A DNA stretch of 64,000 bases from Eubacterium sp. AB3007 (GCF_000688015.1 NZ_JIAD01000001.1:496001-560000); one strand, 5' to 3'. Shown: positions 35,540-43,687, counted from the stretch's first letter. The notes: generated by a model from the letters alone, not told the origin. Made by a program: numbers and translations.

Positions 35540-36901
35540 ATGAGCGATTACAAACAGATCCGACAGCGGTTCCTCGATGGCGAGAGCCAACGAAGCATCG
35601 CCAGATCCATGGGGATCTCTCGCAATACGGTTAAAAAGTATTGTGAGGGAGAAAAGGTCCCATGGGAGCGTAAAACTCCAGAGCGTAAGGCTTCTGTCCT
35701 TACAGAGGACGTTCTTTCCTTCATCTGCTCATGCCTTGAGGAAGACCGAGCAGAAGGATTAAAGAAACAGAAGCACACAGCCCGAAAGATATACGACCGT
35801 CTCGTCGAGGAGAAAGGATTCCGGGGCGGGGAATCCACGGTCAGACGCGCAGTCCGTGATATACGCGGTAAGATGCCAAAAGCATTCATACCGCTCCAGT
35901 TTGATCCTGCCGATGCCATGCAGGTCGACTGGGGTACGGCAACAGTTTACCTGGATGATGTAAGAACTGTGGTCAACCTGTTCTGCGCACGGCTATGCTA
36001 CAGTTGTCGTCCTGTCGTGCTCGCATACAGAAAACAGAATGAAGAAAGTTTCCTGGACGCGTTTGTAAAGACCTTCCATGTGTTTGGCGGCTCGACGTCG
36101 AGAGTCATCTTCGATAACGGAAAAGTTGCTGTAAAAGATGGCTTCGGCAAACAAGCCAAATTGCAGGATGGATACTCCATGCTCAGCTCACACTACGGGT
36201 TCGATGCCGTGTTCTGTAATCCTGCAGAAGGGCACGAAAAGGGCCTTGTAGAAGGCCTCGTCGGATGGGCACGCCGCAATATATGCGTCCCTGTACCAAG
36301 GGTAAAGTCCATCGGCGAATTGACCCAACTGCTCCTGGCACGGTGTCTTCGATATGAAGATCACACCATTCGTGGCAGACATGCCTCTGTAGGCGAACTG
36401 TTCCGGGAAGAACAGGTCCTTCTGCATGACCTGCCGCAATATGTATTTGAAACTGCGAAATGCGTCTCTTCGCGTGTGAATGCATTTTCTACAGTACGTT
36501 TCAAAACGAACACCTACTCTGTTCCGGTCAGATATGTAGGACATCCGGTCAGCATCAAAGGATACCCGGAAACGATCGAGATCTATTGCAATGGCGAATT
36601 GATCTCTACACATGCAAGACTTACAGGCAAGGAACAGTCATCATATCACCTGAGTGATTACCTGCCGCTGCTAAAGCAACGACCGCGTGCGATATTCGAT
36701 GCGGCTCCGGTGAAGCAGAACATTCCTCCCGAAGTCCTGGATCAGTTGCGATCCGAGAAAGGTCGTGACAATGTCATCGATCTGCTGGAATTCATGGCTA
36801 ACAGTCATGCTGAAAGCAATGACATATCCGATCCCGTGCTCGTCCGGAGTGTTGACCTCCATGAATATGATGCTCTCAGCATCGGAAAGGAGGTGAACTG
36901 A
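35540..36901 (+). CDS. istA: IS21-family transposase IstA
   Basis: DDE transposase of IS21. From ATG 35540 the 453 residues give MSDYKQIRQRFLDGESQRSI and MGISRNTVKKY (helix-turn-helix, 1-40), a middle DDE core with AMQVDWGTATVYLDD (about 125), FDNGKVAVKDG (near 200) and a glutamate in CNPAEGHEKGLVEGLVGWARRN, and a beta-barrel C-terminus. GTG codons at 35528 and 35531 behind GGAGGTGAT are alternative starts. It appears intact. istB follows after 1 nt. Confidence 0.92.
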   Translation: MSDYKQIRQRFLDGESQRSIARSMGISRNTVKKYCEGEKVPWERKTPERKASVLTEDVLSFICSCLEEDRAEGLKKQKHTARKIYDRLVEEKGFRGGESTVRRAVRDIRGKMPKAFIPLQFDPADAMQVDWGTATVYLDDVRTVVNLFCARLCYSCRPVVLAYRKQNEESFLDAFVKTFHVFGGSTSRVIFDNGKVAVKDGFGKQAKLQDGYSMLSSHYGFDAVFCNPAEGHEKGLVEGLVGWARRNICVPVPRVKSIGELTQLLLARCLRYEDHTIRGRHASVGELFREEQVLLHDLPQYVFETAKCVSSRVNAFSTVRFKTNTYSVPVRYVGHPVSIKGYPETIEIYCNGELISTHARLTGKEQSSYHLSDYLPLLKQRPRAIFDAAPVKQNIPPEVLDQLRSEKGRDNVIDLLEFMANSHAESNDISDPVLVRSVDLHEYDALSIGKEVN

Positions 36902-36902
36902 A

Positions 36903-37649
36903 ATGATCGACGCATTAGATGAACAGATCAAACTGCTTTCTAAACAACTTAAAGTGCCGACATTTGCAAGATATCGCAAGATCCAGGAGCATGCAGGTCC
37001 TGGCAGTTCCTTCGGTGAACTTCTCCTGGAATTGATGTATGCCGAACGGGAACAACGCCAGGAAAACAACAATCGCAAAAGATTGAAACAGGCCAGATTC
37101 CCATATACAAAGACGATCGATGAACTGGATCTTTCCCGATATGACGGTAAAATATCCGACTTGTTTCTCAGTGAACTTGCCAGCTGCAGGTTCATTGATG
37201 AGAAGAAAAATCTCGTCATGATCGGCAATCCCGGGAGGGGCAAGACCCATATGGCTATCGGCATCGGGCTCAAGGCATGTGCCAATGGGAAAAGTGTCTT
37301 GTTTAAAAATGCTGCATCCCTTTCAACTGAGCTGTCAGAAGCCAAAGACAACTACGCTTTGGGCAAACTAGAAAAGAAGATCCAGAAAGTCGACCTTCTG
37401 ATCATCGATGAAATGGGGTATGTAAGTTTTGACCGTTTTCAGTCAGAACTGCTGTTTAAAGTTATTGCTGACAGAAGTGAGCTTGGCAGTACCATTGTCA
37501 CTACGAATCTTGCTTTTTCAGAGTGGACAACACTCTTTGAAAACACAGGGCTTGTAGCAGCGTTGGTAGACCGCCTTACGTTCAAGTCATATGTACTCGA
37601 CATGAACGGGAACTCTTATCGGCTTGACCATTCAAAAGCCGGGGTTTAA
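36903..37649 (+). CDS. istB: IS21-family helper ATPase IstB
   Basis: 248-residue AAA+ ATPase related to DnaC, which selects and remodels target DNA for IstA. Walker A is NLVMIGNPGRGKTHMAIGI (near residue 105), Walker B VDLLIIDEMGYVSF (near 165), and sensor region TIVTTNLAFSEWTTLF. Full length. It is coupled to istA, starting 1 nt after its stop. The element should be able to move. Confidence 0.95.
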   Translation: MIDALDEQIKLLSKQLKVPTFARYRKIQEHAGPGSSFGELLLELMYAEREQRQENNNRKRLKQARFPYTKTIDELDLSRYDGKISDLFLSELASCRFIDEKKNLVMIGNPGRGKTHMAIGIGLKACANGKSVLFKNAASLSTELSEAKDNYALGKLEKKIQKVDLLIIDEMGYVSFDRFQSELLFKVIADRSELGSTIVTTNLAFSEWTTLFENTGLVAALVDRLTFKSYVLDMNGNSYRLDHSKAGV

Positions 37650-37777
37650 ATGGCTCACTTTCAAATGAGCACAGGTGGCTCAAAATCAAACGAGCACGTG
37701 GATCACTTTCTGGTTGACATTCATAAAAACGCCATGCCCGTCATTGGGAAGTTATCAAAGTGACCCTATCAGTAACA

Positions 37778-37804
37778 GGGAAATTGTCCACCGACAAACT
37801 GGAA
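37778..37804 (-). repeat. Cassette tail motif after the MFS gene
   Basis: On the minus strand the MFS stop TAA runs into CAATTCCAGTTTGTCGG, then TGGACAATTTCCC, the second resembling rlmD codons D-N-F-P. Confidence 0.6.
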
Positions 37805-37807
37805 TTG

Positions 37808-39010
37808 TTAGCACTCTGTCTTATTGCACCGGAGGCATAAAGCATAAAATGCAATCGCCAGAAACTGTGATACCACAGACACAGTGACAAGATACACAGG
37901 ATTCAAATCATACAGGGCACCGAGAAGCCAACTGCCCAGAAACCACGCAATACCAAATCCTGTCTCAAATATTCCGAAACCGGTGCTTCGCATGGAACGT
38001 GGGACGATTCCGCTGACAGCTGCTTTCATAATACTTTCCTGCGCACCCATTCCAATCCCCCACAGAATTATCCCAGCTCCGATCAACCAGGCATTTCCAG
38101 TCATAAAAACAAAACATGAGAAGAATGTGCTGCACAGTGTGGAAATGATCAGAGCCTTCAGCCCGACCTTATCATAAAGCCAGCCAAAGAATAGTGCAGC
38201 AAAGGCATCCACAGCCATTGCCCCAGCATATAGCAGGCTGAGCATGGATTCATTAAATGCTCCGGTATTAGCCGAATGAAGTGTGATCAGGGTGAAGTCT
38301 GCAAAGCCAAAAGCAAAAAAGCAGATGGCCGCCATGAACAGAACAAATGACTTCCTGAATTCAAAGCTTGCCGGTTTATCTTCCTGCTTTTCAAAGATCT
38401 CCGGATCAGGGTATCTTATCTTTGCTGTCAAAACAAGAGCTATGGTGATCATTGCAGGAACAAGCAGTACCGCAAAAGAGATCCTATATGTTGTAAAAAG
38501 GTCGTCTGTACCTTTTACAAGAGCTGTTACAAAAAGCAGTACCGGTCCGAGAAACGCGCCAAGCTGATCCAGAAACTCCTGATAGGCAAAGCCTTTTCCG
38601 GTTCCGATCTCGCTTGCCGCAAAGCTTACCAATGTGTTTTTGGCAGGCTTTTTTATCGCTTTTCCGATACGCTCCAGGATCACAAGACCGCAGGCCCAAA
38701 TCCAGCCATGTTCAGGTACGAGTGCCAGTGCAGGAATTGCCAGAACCTGTATTACATAGCCTGTGATAACAAATGTCCAGTATTTCTTCGTTTTATCTGC
38801 TATAAATCCGGATATGAGCCTTAGTGAATACCCGCACAATTCTCCTATACCGGACACAAATCCGATGGTTGCAGCGGATGCCCCTGCGAGGTTCAGATAT
38901 TCGCCCAATATGCTTCTGGCGCCTTCATGAGTCATGTCCGAAAACAGACTTACGATTCCCATCAGGGTTATAAATGTTATGGCGCCAGACAAAGCCCTTT
39001 TTTTATCCAT
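37808..39010 (-). CDS. MFS transporter
   Basis: 400 residues with about 11-12 membrane segments, GFVSGIGELCGYSLRLISGF and ADKTKKYWTF (motif A-like loop between helices 2 and 3, near 70) and a second loop with LYDKVGLKALI near 270. A major-facilitator efflux-type transporter; the substrate is not predictable. The start MDKKRALSGAITF follows TGTGGAG and a cassette head motif. It lies between a broken symporter gene upstream and the IS21 element downstream. Confidence 0.88.
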   Translation of the reverse strand: MDKKRALSGAITFITLMGIVSLFSDMTHEGARSILGEYLNLAGASAATIGFVSGIGELCGYSLRLISGFIADKTKKYWTFVITGYVIQVLAIPALALVPEHGWIWACGLVILERIGKAIKKPAKNTLVSFAASEIGTGKGFAYQEFLDQLGAFLGPVLLFVTALVKGTDDLFTTYRISFAVLLVPAMITIALVLTAKIRYPDPEIFEKQEDKPASFEFRKSFVLFMAAICFFAFGFADFTLITLHSANTGAFNESMLSLLYAGAMAVDAFAALFFGWLYDKVGLKALIISTLCSTFFSCFVFMTGNAWLIGAGIILWGIGMGAQESIMKAAVSGIVPRSMRSTGFGIFETGFGIAWFLGSWLLGALYDLNPVYLVTVSVVSQFLAIAFYALCLRCNKTEC

Positions 39011-39019
39011 GTTCTACTC

Positions 39020-39057
39020 CACAAATCACGATTTTGCGTCATCCCGACAAGCTGGAA
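39020..39057 (-). repeat. Cassette tail-plus-head junction
   Basis: Minus strand CGACAA-ATTCCAGC-TTGTCG (39045-39064), a palindrome-like tail with 6-bp arms and an 8-nt centre, then GGGATGACGC and the head AAAATCGTGATTTGTGGAG leading to the MFS ATG. It shows tail and head side by side. Confidence 0.6.
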
Positions 39058-39064
39058 TTTGTCG

Positions 39065-39475
39065 CTATTCTTTTACAAAACATCTGATGCAAGAATACCG
39101 TATATGTTGGCCAGAACAGCTCCCGATCATGACCGGTATTATCACCACCTGTATTATTGAAACAAACATGCTCACGGCGTCTACTTCCACGCTCTTATGC
39201 AGGAACAGGTAAGTTATTGCCAGGGTAAAGACAAGGCGCGAGCACCGTGTTTACAGAAGTCATACCGACTGAGAGAGCGACGTCCCCTCCTGAAAGATAC
39301 GTTATGACGTTGCTTGCTGTTCCTCCAGGGCATGCCCCTACCAGGATGACCCCGGCGAGCAGTGCAGTGTCTAATCCGAACAAAGTCCCGAGTCCGAAGG
39401 CGAGAAGCGGCATAACAGTGAACTGACTCACGCATCCTAAAATGATGTATTTCGGATGGCTGTTTTACTGATCCA
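39065..39475 (-). pseudogene. Broken bile acid:sodium symporter family gene
   Basis: Minus strand frames give YIILGCVSQFTVMPLLAFGL, VILVGACPGGTASNVITYLS and GGDVALSVGMTSVNTVLAP, all typical of the BASS family, then a frameshift near 39225, then TYLFLHKSVEVDAVSMFVSI in another frame, ending at a stop at 39065-39067. The N-terminal third and the C-terminus are missing and a stop follows the third codon at 39475. The tail motif of a cassette starts immediately after the stop. Confidence 0.85.
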
Positions 39476-39497
39476 TTTTTCACCTGCGTTTATTTTA

Positions 39498-40019
39498 TCA
39501 GACAGTTATATAACCTCGCCATCCACGCACAGAATAATACGAATCAGCACCGTTATGAAACGTAAAAACAGTATTGTAACGACGCTCGCAGAACAAAGCT
39601 CCACCCAGCTTGCGGATGTCGTCTGGAGTGGCTATCCAGGATGATGTTTTCTGATCGACCGGAGCAAGCTCCTGCAATCTTCTATAAAGCTCTTCTGTTA
39701 GCAGTGACACCCCCATCTTCTTAGCCTGATTCACTGCACTCCCTATAGGCGGATTCTTTTTTCGCTTTTTCAAGGCTTCATCATCATAGCAGAGACTTCT
39801 CCTCCCTGATGGAGTTTCCACAGAACAATCACAGAAAATCAGCTTCCCGCTTGCCCTGTCGATGCCGATAATATCCGGCTCACCGCCGCTTTCCTCCATA
39901 CTTCTCAGCACTTTCAGCGCCTCTGGAGCCTCTTTCAGCCGAGCAGCCACATCTTCCCACTTAAGATCAGGATGCCTCGTCATATTCTGCTCAAACCTGT
40001 TTTTCAAAATTTCTATCAT
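39498..40019 (-). CDS. DUF4256 family protein
   Basis: 173 residues matching DUF4256 along the whole length: LKNRFEQNMTRHPDLKWEDV at the start, ESGGEPDIIGIDRASGKLIF (near 45), CSVETPSGRRSLCYDDEAL (near 70), MGVSLLTEELYRRLQEL, and KTSSWIATPDDIRKLGGALF near 128. Soluble, no signal peptide. The pattern D-C-S-x-E-x-P-x-G-R-R-S suggests a conserved site but no activity is known. Last gene of a four-gene unit (GyrI-like, GNAT/YoaP, TfoX_N, this). Confidence 0.9.
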   Translation of the reverse strand: MIEILKNRFEQNMTRHPDLKWEDVAARLKEAPEALKVLRSMEESGGEPDIIGIDRASGKLIFCDCSVETPSGRRSLCYDDEALKKRKKNPPIGSAVNQAKKMGVSLLTEELYRRLQELAPVDQKTSSWIATPDDIRKLGGALFCERRYNTVFTFHNGADSYYSVRGWRGYITV

Positions 40020-40037
40020 CGTTACACTTCACCCCCC

Positions 40038-40053
40038 ACAAATCCCGATTTGT
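40038..40053 (-). repeat. Cassette head motif before DUF4256
   Basis: A perfect palindrome ACAAATC-GG-GATTTGT immediately after the TAG of TfoX-like paralog 2 and 19 nt before the DUF4256 start. Confidence 0.6.
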
Positions 40054-40365
40054 CTATCTCTTTTTCGGAACAGGCAGCTCATCATACATCATTTCCAGCA
40101 ACTCGTATAAAAACTCCCTGTTCTCCACATCGTCCACGAGGAGCATTTCTTTCGCCCCTTCATATGGCAGTTCCATCTCTGCGTCCGGCATCATGGCGAC
40201 TGCTGATTTCACAGGCTTGATGAGAAAGCGGTCATCATATATGCCGCCGACCACCTTGCCGCGATAGTAGATGATATATTCTCCCATCATCGCCCTAAAA
40301 CTAATTTCATCAAGATCCGATAGCTGTTCAAGGATAAAGTCCAGGTATTCTTTTGTTGATGCCAT
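40054..40365 (-). CDS. TfoX N-terminal domain protein, paralog 2
   Basis: 103 residues: MASTKEYLDFILEQLSDLDE, FRAMMGEYIIYYRGKVVGGI, IYDDRFLIKPVKSA and LLVDDVENREFLYELLEMMY. Same domain as the genes at 30818 and 46409, nearly identical in the middle. It starts 9 nt after the GNAT/YoaP gene behind AGGAGA and is followed at once by the DUF4256 head motif. Function unknown. Confidence 0.9.
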   Translation of the reverse strand: MASTKEYLDFILEQLSDLDEISFRAMMGEYIIYYRGKVVGGIYDDRFLIKPVKSAVAMMPDAEMELPYEGAKEMLLVDDVENREFLYELLEMMYDELPVPKKR

Positions 40366-40374
40366 GTGAGTCTC

Positions 40375-41121
40375 CTATGCATTCACAAGTTTCAGGAACT
40401 TTTTTTCGTTCATCTGCTCATTCGTAATATATTCCCCGTCATGGAACAGCGCATAATTTGTGATCGGCGTCGGAGCATTCTGCGCTTCTTCTCTGCTTTT
40501 GATATGAATCGCATGGAATGGTATGGCATTCTCTTTGGCTGTCTGCTCCAAAACCGGAACATATTTCGCATTGAACGGACACTGGCTGGTGTAATACAGC
40601 ACATATCCTTTTTCTTCTATGTGAGGATGCTTTGCACATTCCCGAAAATGGGGCTTGTCTGCATCCGTCACAAAAGGCAGGTACCACAACTGGATGCCAT
40701 TATCCGCCTCATCACACACAGTAAACCCTTTATATTTCAGGAATTTGGGATCAGCAAGGAAAGGCTTCTTCTTAGACGCAGCCAGAATACACAGTCCCTT
40801 CCTTCCTTTTTCTATACTGTCATCAATACAGGCATTCAGCAAGTCAGTAGAATAGCCATGACCTTTGAAGGACCCGGACACCCACAGGCAATCGATATAC
40901 ATATAACCGTCAGCCTTGATCGGAACCCACGCGTTCTCAGCCGGAATATATTCTATAAAGCACTTTCCGCGCTCCACGCTTTTCAGAAAGACAAGTCCCT
41001 CATCAAACCTATCGGACAGCCACACCTTCTTCGATGACACCTGAACATCCTTATTGTTGGAAATGGCGCAGCAGATATGCTCCTTTCCCAGATTTTCCTT
41101 TGTAACTCTGATGTACTCCAT
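40375..41121 (-). CDS. GNAT acetyltransferase with C-terminal YoaP-like domain
   Basis: 248 residues in two parts. Residues 1-150 are a GNAT fold (MYIDCLWVSGSFKGHGYSTDLL, with a G-x-G-x-S acetyl-CoA loop near 85, and LKYKGFTVCDEADNG). Residues 160-248 are the YoaP-type domain with a CPFNAKYVPVLEQTAKEN helix and ITNYALFHDGEYITNEQMNE. Such fusions are widespread in Firmicutes accessory DNA. Substrate unknown. It starts 4 nt after the GyrI-like gene. Confidence 0.88.
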   Translation of the reverse strand: MEYIRVTKENLGKEHICCAISNNKDVQVSSKKVWLSDRFDEGLVFLKSVERGKCFIEYIPAENAWVPIKADGYMYIDCLWVSGSFKGHGYSTDLLNACIDDSIEKGRKGLCILAASKKKPFLADPKFLKYKGFTVCDEADNGIQLWYLPFVTDADKPHFRECAKHPHIEEKGYVLYYTSQCPFNAKYVPVLEQTAKENAIPFHAIHIKSREEAQNAPTPITNYALFHDGEYITNEQMNEKKFLKLVNA

Positions 41122-41125
41122 ATGA

Positions 41126-41764
41126 TCATCTCCCCTTCACTTTTATCGGATGCCGGATCACCGTCCTCAGCTTCTCCGGCGCTGTTTTTCTGGCATCGCT
41201 CAGATAAATCTCATGATGCAGGCGTTTATCGGTAATATCTAATTCATACCCTTTCTGTTCCATGAAATCATGCATCAGTTGTACCGTGGCAGGCTCATCA
41301 TCGTAGAATCCGATATGCATACACTGTACGCAAAGCCCTTCATCATAAGTAAAAAACTCAACCTTTGAAAAGTCCTGCTTCTTCTTTGCAGCAGCTTCTG
41401 TGACTGCCCATTCAAAATCTTCTTTCGTCACAAAATCCGGCAGACGGATGACGGAGATCCACTGAAAAGAATCCTTATTGGTATAATCGACACCGATTAC
41501 TCCATTCTGCCACCAGAATCCCTCCAAAGGCGGCACTACATAATCAAAATATCCATCAATCTGATGATCACCCTTCTTACTCATCTTGATCGTGAAAGCA
41601 AGACCATACAGAAGACCTATCGCCTGTTTGTACTCGCCGTCTTCCTGATTCGGGTCGCCATGTCCGCGAACGGCAATATAGTTCATGCTTGGTACCGTCA
41701 CGATAGACGGCTTGTTCTTCGGCATGTAAAATTCCTTATATTCCTTCTTATAATCAAAAGCCAT
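41126..41764 (-). CDS. GyrI-like small-molecule-binding protein, paralog A
   Basis: 212 residues of the GyrI-like/AraC effector-binding type without a DNA-binding domain. KPSIVTVPSMNYIAVRGHGD near residue 18 and FWWQNGVIGVDY near 83 are family landmarks, and HHEIYLSDARKTAPEKLRTV lies near the end. Such proteins bind hydrophobic compounds, and some hydrolyse them. Paralog B at 47603 is about 80 percent identical by eye. First gene of a four-gene unit; preceded by array 3 in a leader that matches the one of paralog B. Confidence 0.88.
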   Translation of the reverse strand: MAFDYKKEYKEFYMPKNKPSIVTVPSMNYIAVRGHGDPNQEDGEYKQAIGLLYGLAFTIKMSKKGDHQIDGYFDYVVPPLEGFWWQNGVIGVDYTNKDSFQWISVIRLPDFVTKEDFEWAVTEAAAKKKQDFSKVEFFTYDEGLCVQCMHIGFYDDEPATVQLMHDFMEQKGYELDITDKRLHHEIYLSDARKTAPEKLRTVIRHPIKVKGR

Positions 41765-41787
41765 TTTTCATTCCTCCAAAACATCCT

Positions 41788-41903
41788 GACATCTAAACAA
41801 CCGTCTCAACCCTCGACATCTAAACAGCCCACTCAACCCTACCGTTTCTGACATCTAAATGGCACACTCAACCCTATGACATCTAAACGCCCTACTCAAC
41901 CCT
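41788..41903 (-). repeat. Array 3 of 26-bp rlmD-end-like units (four units)
   Basis: Units at 41788, 41815, 41850 and 41878, each exactly 26 bp. Plus strand form: GACATCTAAA, then 6 variable bases, then nnCTCAACCCT. Spacers 1, 9 and 2 nt. Confidence 0.85.
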
Positions 41904-41972
41904 GCGGCAAAATGAGCTGTAGATAAGTTCCCGTCGAGCGTTTTTTGAGCTTCCTGAGTGGCCGACTCGATA

Positions 41973-42016
41973 GGCGCTAATTTCATAAACCGCTTGTTTT
42001 CAAGCCTTTCAGCGCC
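41973..42016 (-). repeat. Nested stem-loop after rlmD-end copy 4
   Basis: Minus strand outer arms GGCGCT/AGCGCC enclose a hairpin GCTTG-AAAA-CAAGC. The same structure follows native rlmD at 48449-48492 and, decayed, copy 1 at 27.9 kb. Confidence 0.6.
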
Positions 42017-42034
42017 TCTTATGTGCTTGCTTTA

Positions 42035-42060
42035 GACATCAATACTACGCACTCCACATG
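42035..42060 (-). repeat. rlmD-end copy 4
   Basis: Identical over 26 bp to the native end; the minus strand codes H-V-E-C-V-V-L-M-S, then K-A-S-T and a stop. Upstream, 42099-42115 reads GACAAGTTTCCGATGAC, one mismatch from native rlmD (48541-48557), and overlaps the stop of the AlbA gene. Confidence 0.88.
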
Positions 42061-42113
42061 GCTCGATACGTCCATTTCGATGTCAGATTATCACATATGT
42101 CATCGGAAACTTG

Positions 42114-43367
42114 TCAACGTTTTACATACTTTGTTCCGGGGCCATTCCCAATCCTTTGAATATATCCTGCGGACAGAAGTGTGTTTAACACTCGAATCGC
42201 TTTATCCTTGCTCCATCCTAGTCCATCGGCTATTTCTCTGCTGGATAAAACTGTTCCTGTGTTCAGAACTTCCAGCACCTTTCCCCCATCTGCAGAAACT
42301 TCCATTTTCCTGTCGGTACACGGAAGAATGACACTTATTGAATTATCTGTGATAACGAAATCCGGCTTGATTGGAGCATTTGAATACACATCTTTGATAC
42401 GTCTGATTCCTGTTCCAAACATTTCAATATAATGTAACCTGAAAAAAACGTTTCCGATAATAGGATTCCGCAGATTGGAGATAGATCCTTTCAGGTATTC
42501 TTCTTCAGTTATACCTTTTGGAAGCCCTCCTGGTGATGATATCTCAATTCTATCTGGAAACATAGCTACTCTGACATGCGAGTTTATATCCCAGGTCCTA
42601 TGGACAAGAGCATTTGCTATTGCTTCGCGAAATGCCTCCTCCGGTATTCTGTCGACGGTTTTTCTCTCAATGCCTTGTATAGTTTCATATTGATAATAGC
42701 GTTTGAACAATATAACCGCACCATCATACTGCTTTAGAATCGAGGCTCCGGATATCATCTCTCTGTCCTGTATTTCACTGATTGAATCACCAAATCTGGC
42801 TATATCCATGCCGCAGAACTGATTGCTGTCAGCGAAAATGGCAGCAGCATTATTGTAACTCTTATCATCATTTATTAAGCCAAATGTTCGTAGGATATCT
42901 TCGGTCAAGATCTTTATCTCCAGCTTTTCATCAAGTTTTGATTCGAAGTAGTTGAAAGTCAACTTGTCCGTTCCACAAGGGAGCCCTTCATAATAAAGAT
43001 TCTCCCCCTCCAAAGTCAGTCTTCTCAACTCCACCTGATCTACTTCTAATGTTGCAGTATCACTTCTCCGATATGCTTTACCCTTGTAAAGATATGGTTT
43101 GTACTTTCCCTCTTGAACATCCAAGGATATTACATTTGTTTTTCGATTCACACTTATCGAATACTCTGGTTTTGGTCTGATGCTGTCATTGACGCGATTC
43201 TCAATGTCTAATCGGACTTTGTCCGGATCTGAAACCCCAACAGTTTTTCCAGAGTCATCAACGCCGAACAAGATAGTCCCTGTTCCGAAGTTTGCAAACG
43301 CACTGACTGTCTTCAGAAAAGAATTTGTGACATCCTGCTTGAATTCAAGAGTTCGGCTTTCTTTCAT
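42114..43367 (-). CDS. AlbA_2/Schlafen-type ATP-binding regulator
   Basis: 417 residues. The N-terminal AlbA_2 (Schlafen-like) domain has RTLEFKQDVTNSFLKTVSAFANFGTGTILFGVDD (here from RTLEFK through GVDD at 4-40), a middle part with EEAFREAIANALVHRTWD (near 255) and a helicase-associated C-terminal module, and a winged helix at the end (SSREIADGLGWSKDKAIRVL). Such proteins are predicted regulators. The ATG at 43367 follows AGGAGG. Its promoter carries four CGTTGCA-type motifs. Its stop overlaps an rlmD-like junction. Confidence 0.85.
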   Translation of the reverse strand: MKESRTLEFKQDVTNSFLKTVSAFANFGTGTILFGVDDSGKTVGVSDPDKVRLDIENRVNDSIRPKPEYSISVNRKTNVISLDVQEGKYKPYLYKGKAYRRSDTATLEVDQVELRRLTLEGENLYYEGLPCGTDKLTFNYFESKLDEKLEIKILTEDILRTFGLINDDKSYNNAAAIFADSNQFCGMDIARFGDSISEIQDREMISGASILKQYDGAVILFKRYYQYETIQGIERKTVDRIPEEAFREAIANALVHRTWDINSHVRVAMFPDRIEISSPGGLPKGITEEEYLKGSISNLRNPIIGNVFFRLHYIEMFGTGIRRIKDVYSNAPIKPDFVITDNSISVILPCTDRKMEVSADGGKVLEVLNTGTVLSSREIADGLGWSKDKAIRVLNTLLSAGYIQRIGNGPGTKYVKR

Positions 43368-43399
43368 TGTGATACCTCCTTCGGCATTCTGGTACAAAC

Positions 43400-43464
43400 A
43401 TCATATCATCGTTGCAACGATTATGCAACGTTATTTTTATCGTTGCACAATCGCTGCAACGTTA
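43400..43464 (-). promoter_or_regulatory. Promoter with CGTTGCA operators ahead of the AlbA gene
   Basis: Minus strand TTGCAT (43423-43428), 17-bp spacer, TATGAT (43400-43405). A perfect 14-bp palindrome ATCGTTGCAACGAT covers the spacer, and three further CGTTGCA or CGCTGCA/TGCAACG motifs lie within 43421-43462. This looks like an operator, perhaps for the encoded winged-helix protein itself. Confidence 0.7.
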
Positions 43465-43466
43465 TC

Positions 43467-43571
43467 ATGAACCAATCGATGGTCCCAAGGCACATCGCCA
43501 AGACCACTGTCTTCGAGGATCACTTCACCGTCGACTTCAAGTCCGAGATCACAATCGACGTCGAGGCATAA
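43467..43571 (+). pseudogene. 3' remnant of an unidentified plus-strand gene
   Basis: The plus strand has a 34-codon frame whose end reads FTVDFKSEITIDVEA and stop. There is no ribosome binding site. The last codons and the following hairpin recur at 30754-30808, so this is likely the tail of a gene once present at both places. I do not recognise the protein. Confidence 0.4.
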
Positions 43572-43572
43572 T

Positions 43573-43664
43573 AAGAGCTCCCCACTACTGTGTATAAGTT
43601 CGATTACGGAAATCAAAGATTTCCTATCTTACTTACTTACGCCGTGATTGGTAGTGAGGAGCTT
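43573..43664. terminator. Terminator-like hairpin, second copy
   Basis: AAGAGCTCCCCACTAC pairs with GTAGTGAGGAGCTTT; the loop is about 60 nt longer than in the copy at 30771. It stands between the GNAT operon end and the AlbA promoter. Confidence 0.5.
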
Positions 43665-43677
43665 TGGTCTGTCTTTA

Positions 43678-43687
43678 TAAACTGGAA
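43678..43687 (-). repeat. Cassette tail motif after GNAT gene 1
   Basis: Minus strand TAACTTCCAGTTTA beginning at the stop codon. Confidence 0.55.

Larger units (their letters stand above)
35421..37724 (+). mobile_element. IS21-family insertion sequence
   Basis: About 2.3 kb with istA and istB. The ends form an imperfect inverted repeat of about 27 bp (20 matches; inner part AAAGTGA-GCCAC at left, AAAGTGA-TCCAC at right inverted), and further inner copies of GTGAGCCA repeat at both ends, as in IS21. The 8-bp sequence AAAAACGC flanks it directly (35413-35420 and 37725-37732), a probable target duplication. It sits inside a cassette junction. Confidence 0.85.
41765..42060 (-). repeat. About 295-bp leader, copy A (upstream of GyrI-like A)
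   Basis: Nearly identical to 48242-48536: four 26-bp units, element X, a nested stem-loop and an rlmD end. It occupies the whole gap between the GyrI-like gene and 42061. Confidence 0.9.

Noticed and set aside
35402..37726. IS21 ends extended outwards to TTATGAATGTC
   Set aside because: The left TTATGAATGTC is also present beside rlmD-end copy 1 near 27.98 kb, where no IS exists, so it belongs to the cassette junction. The AAAAACGC direct repeats place the ends inside it.
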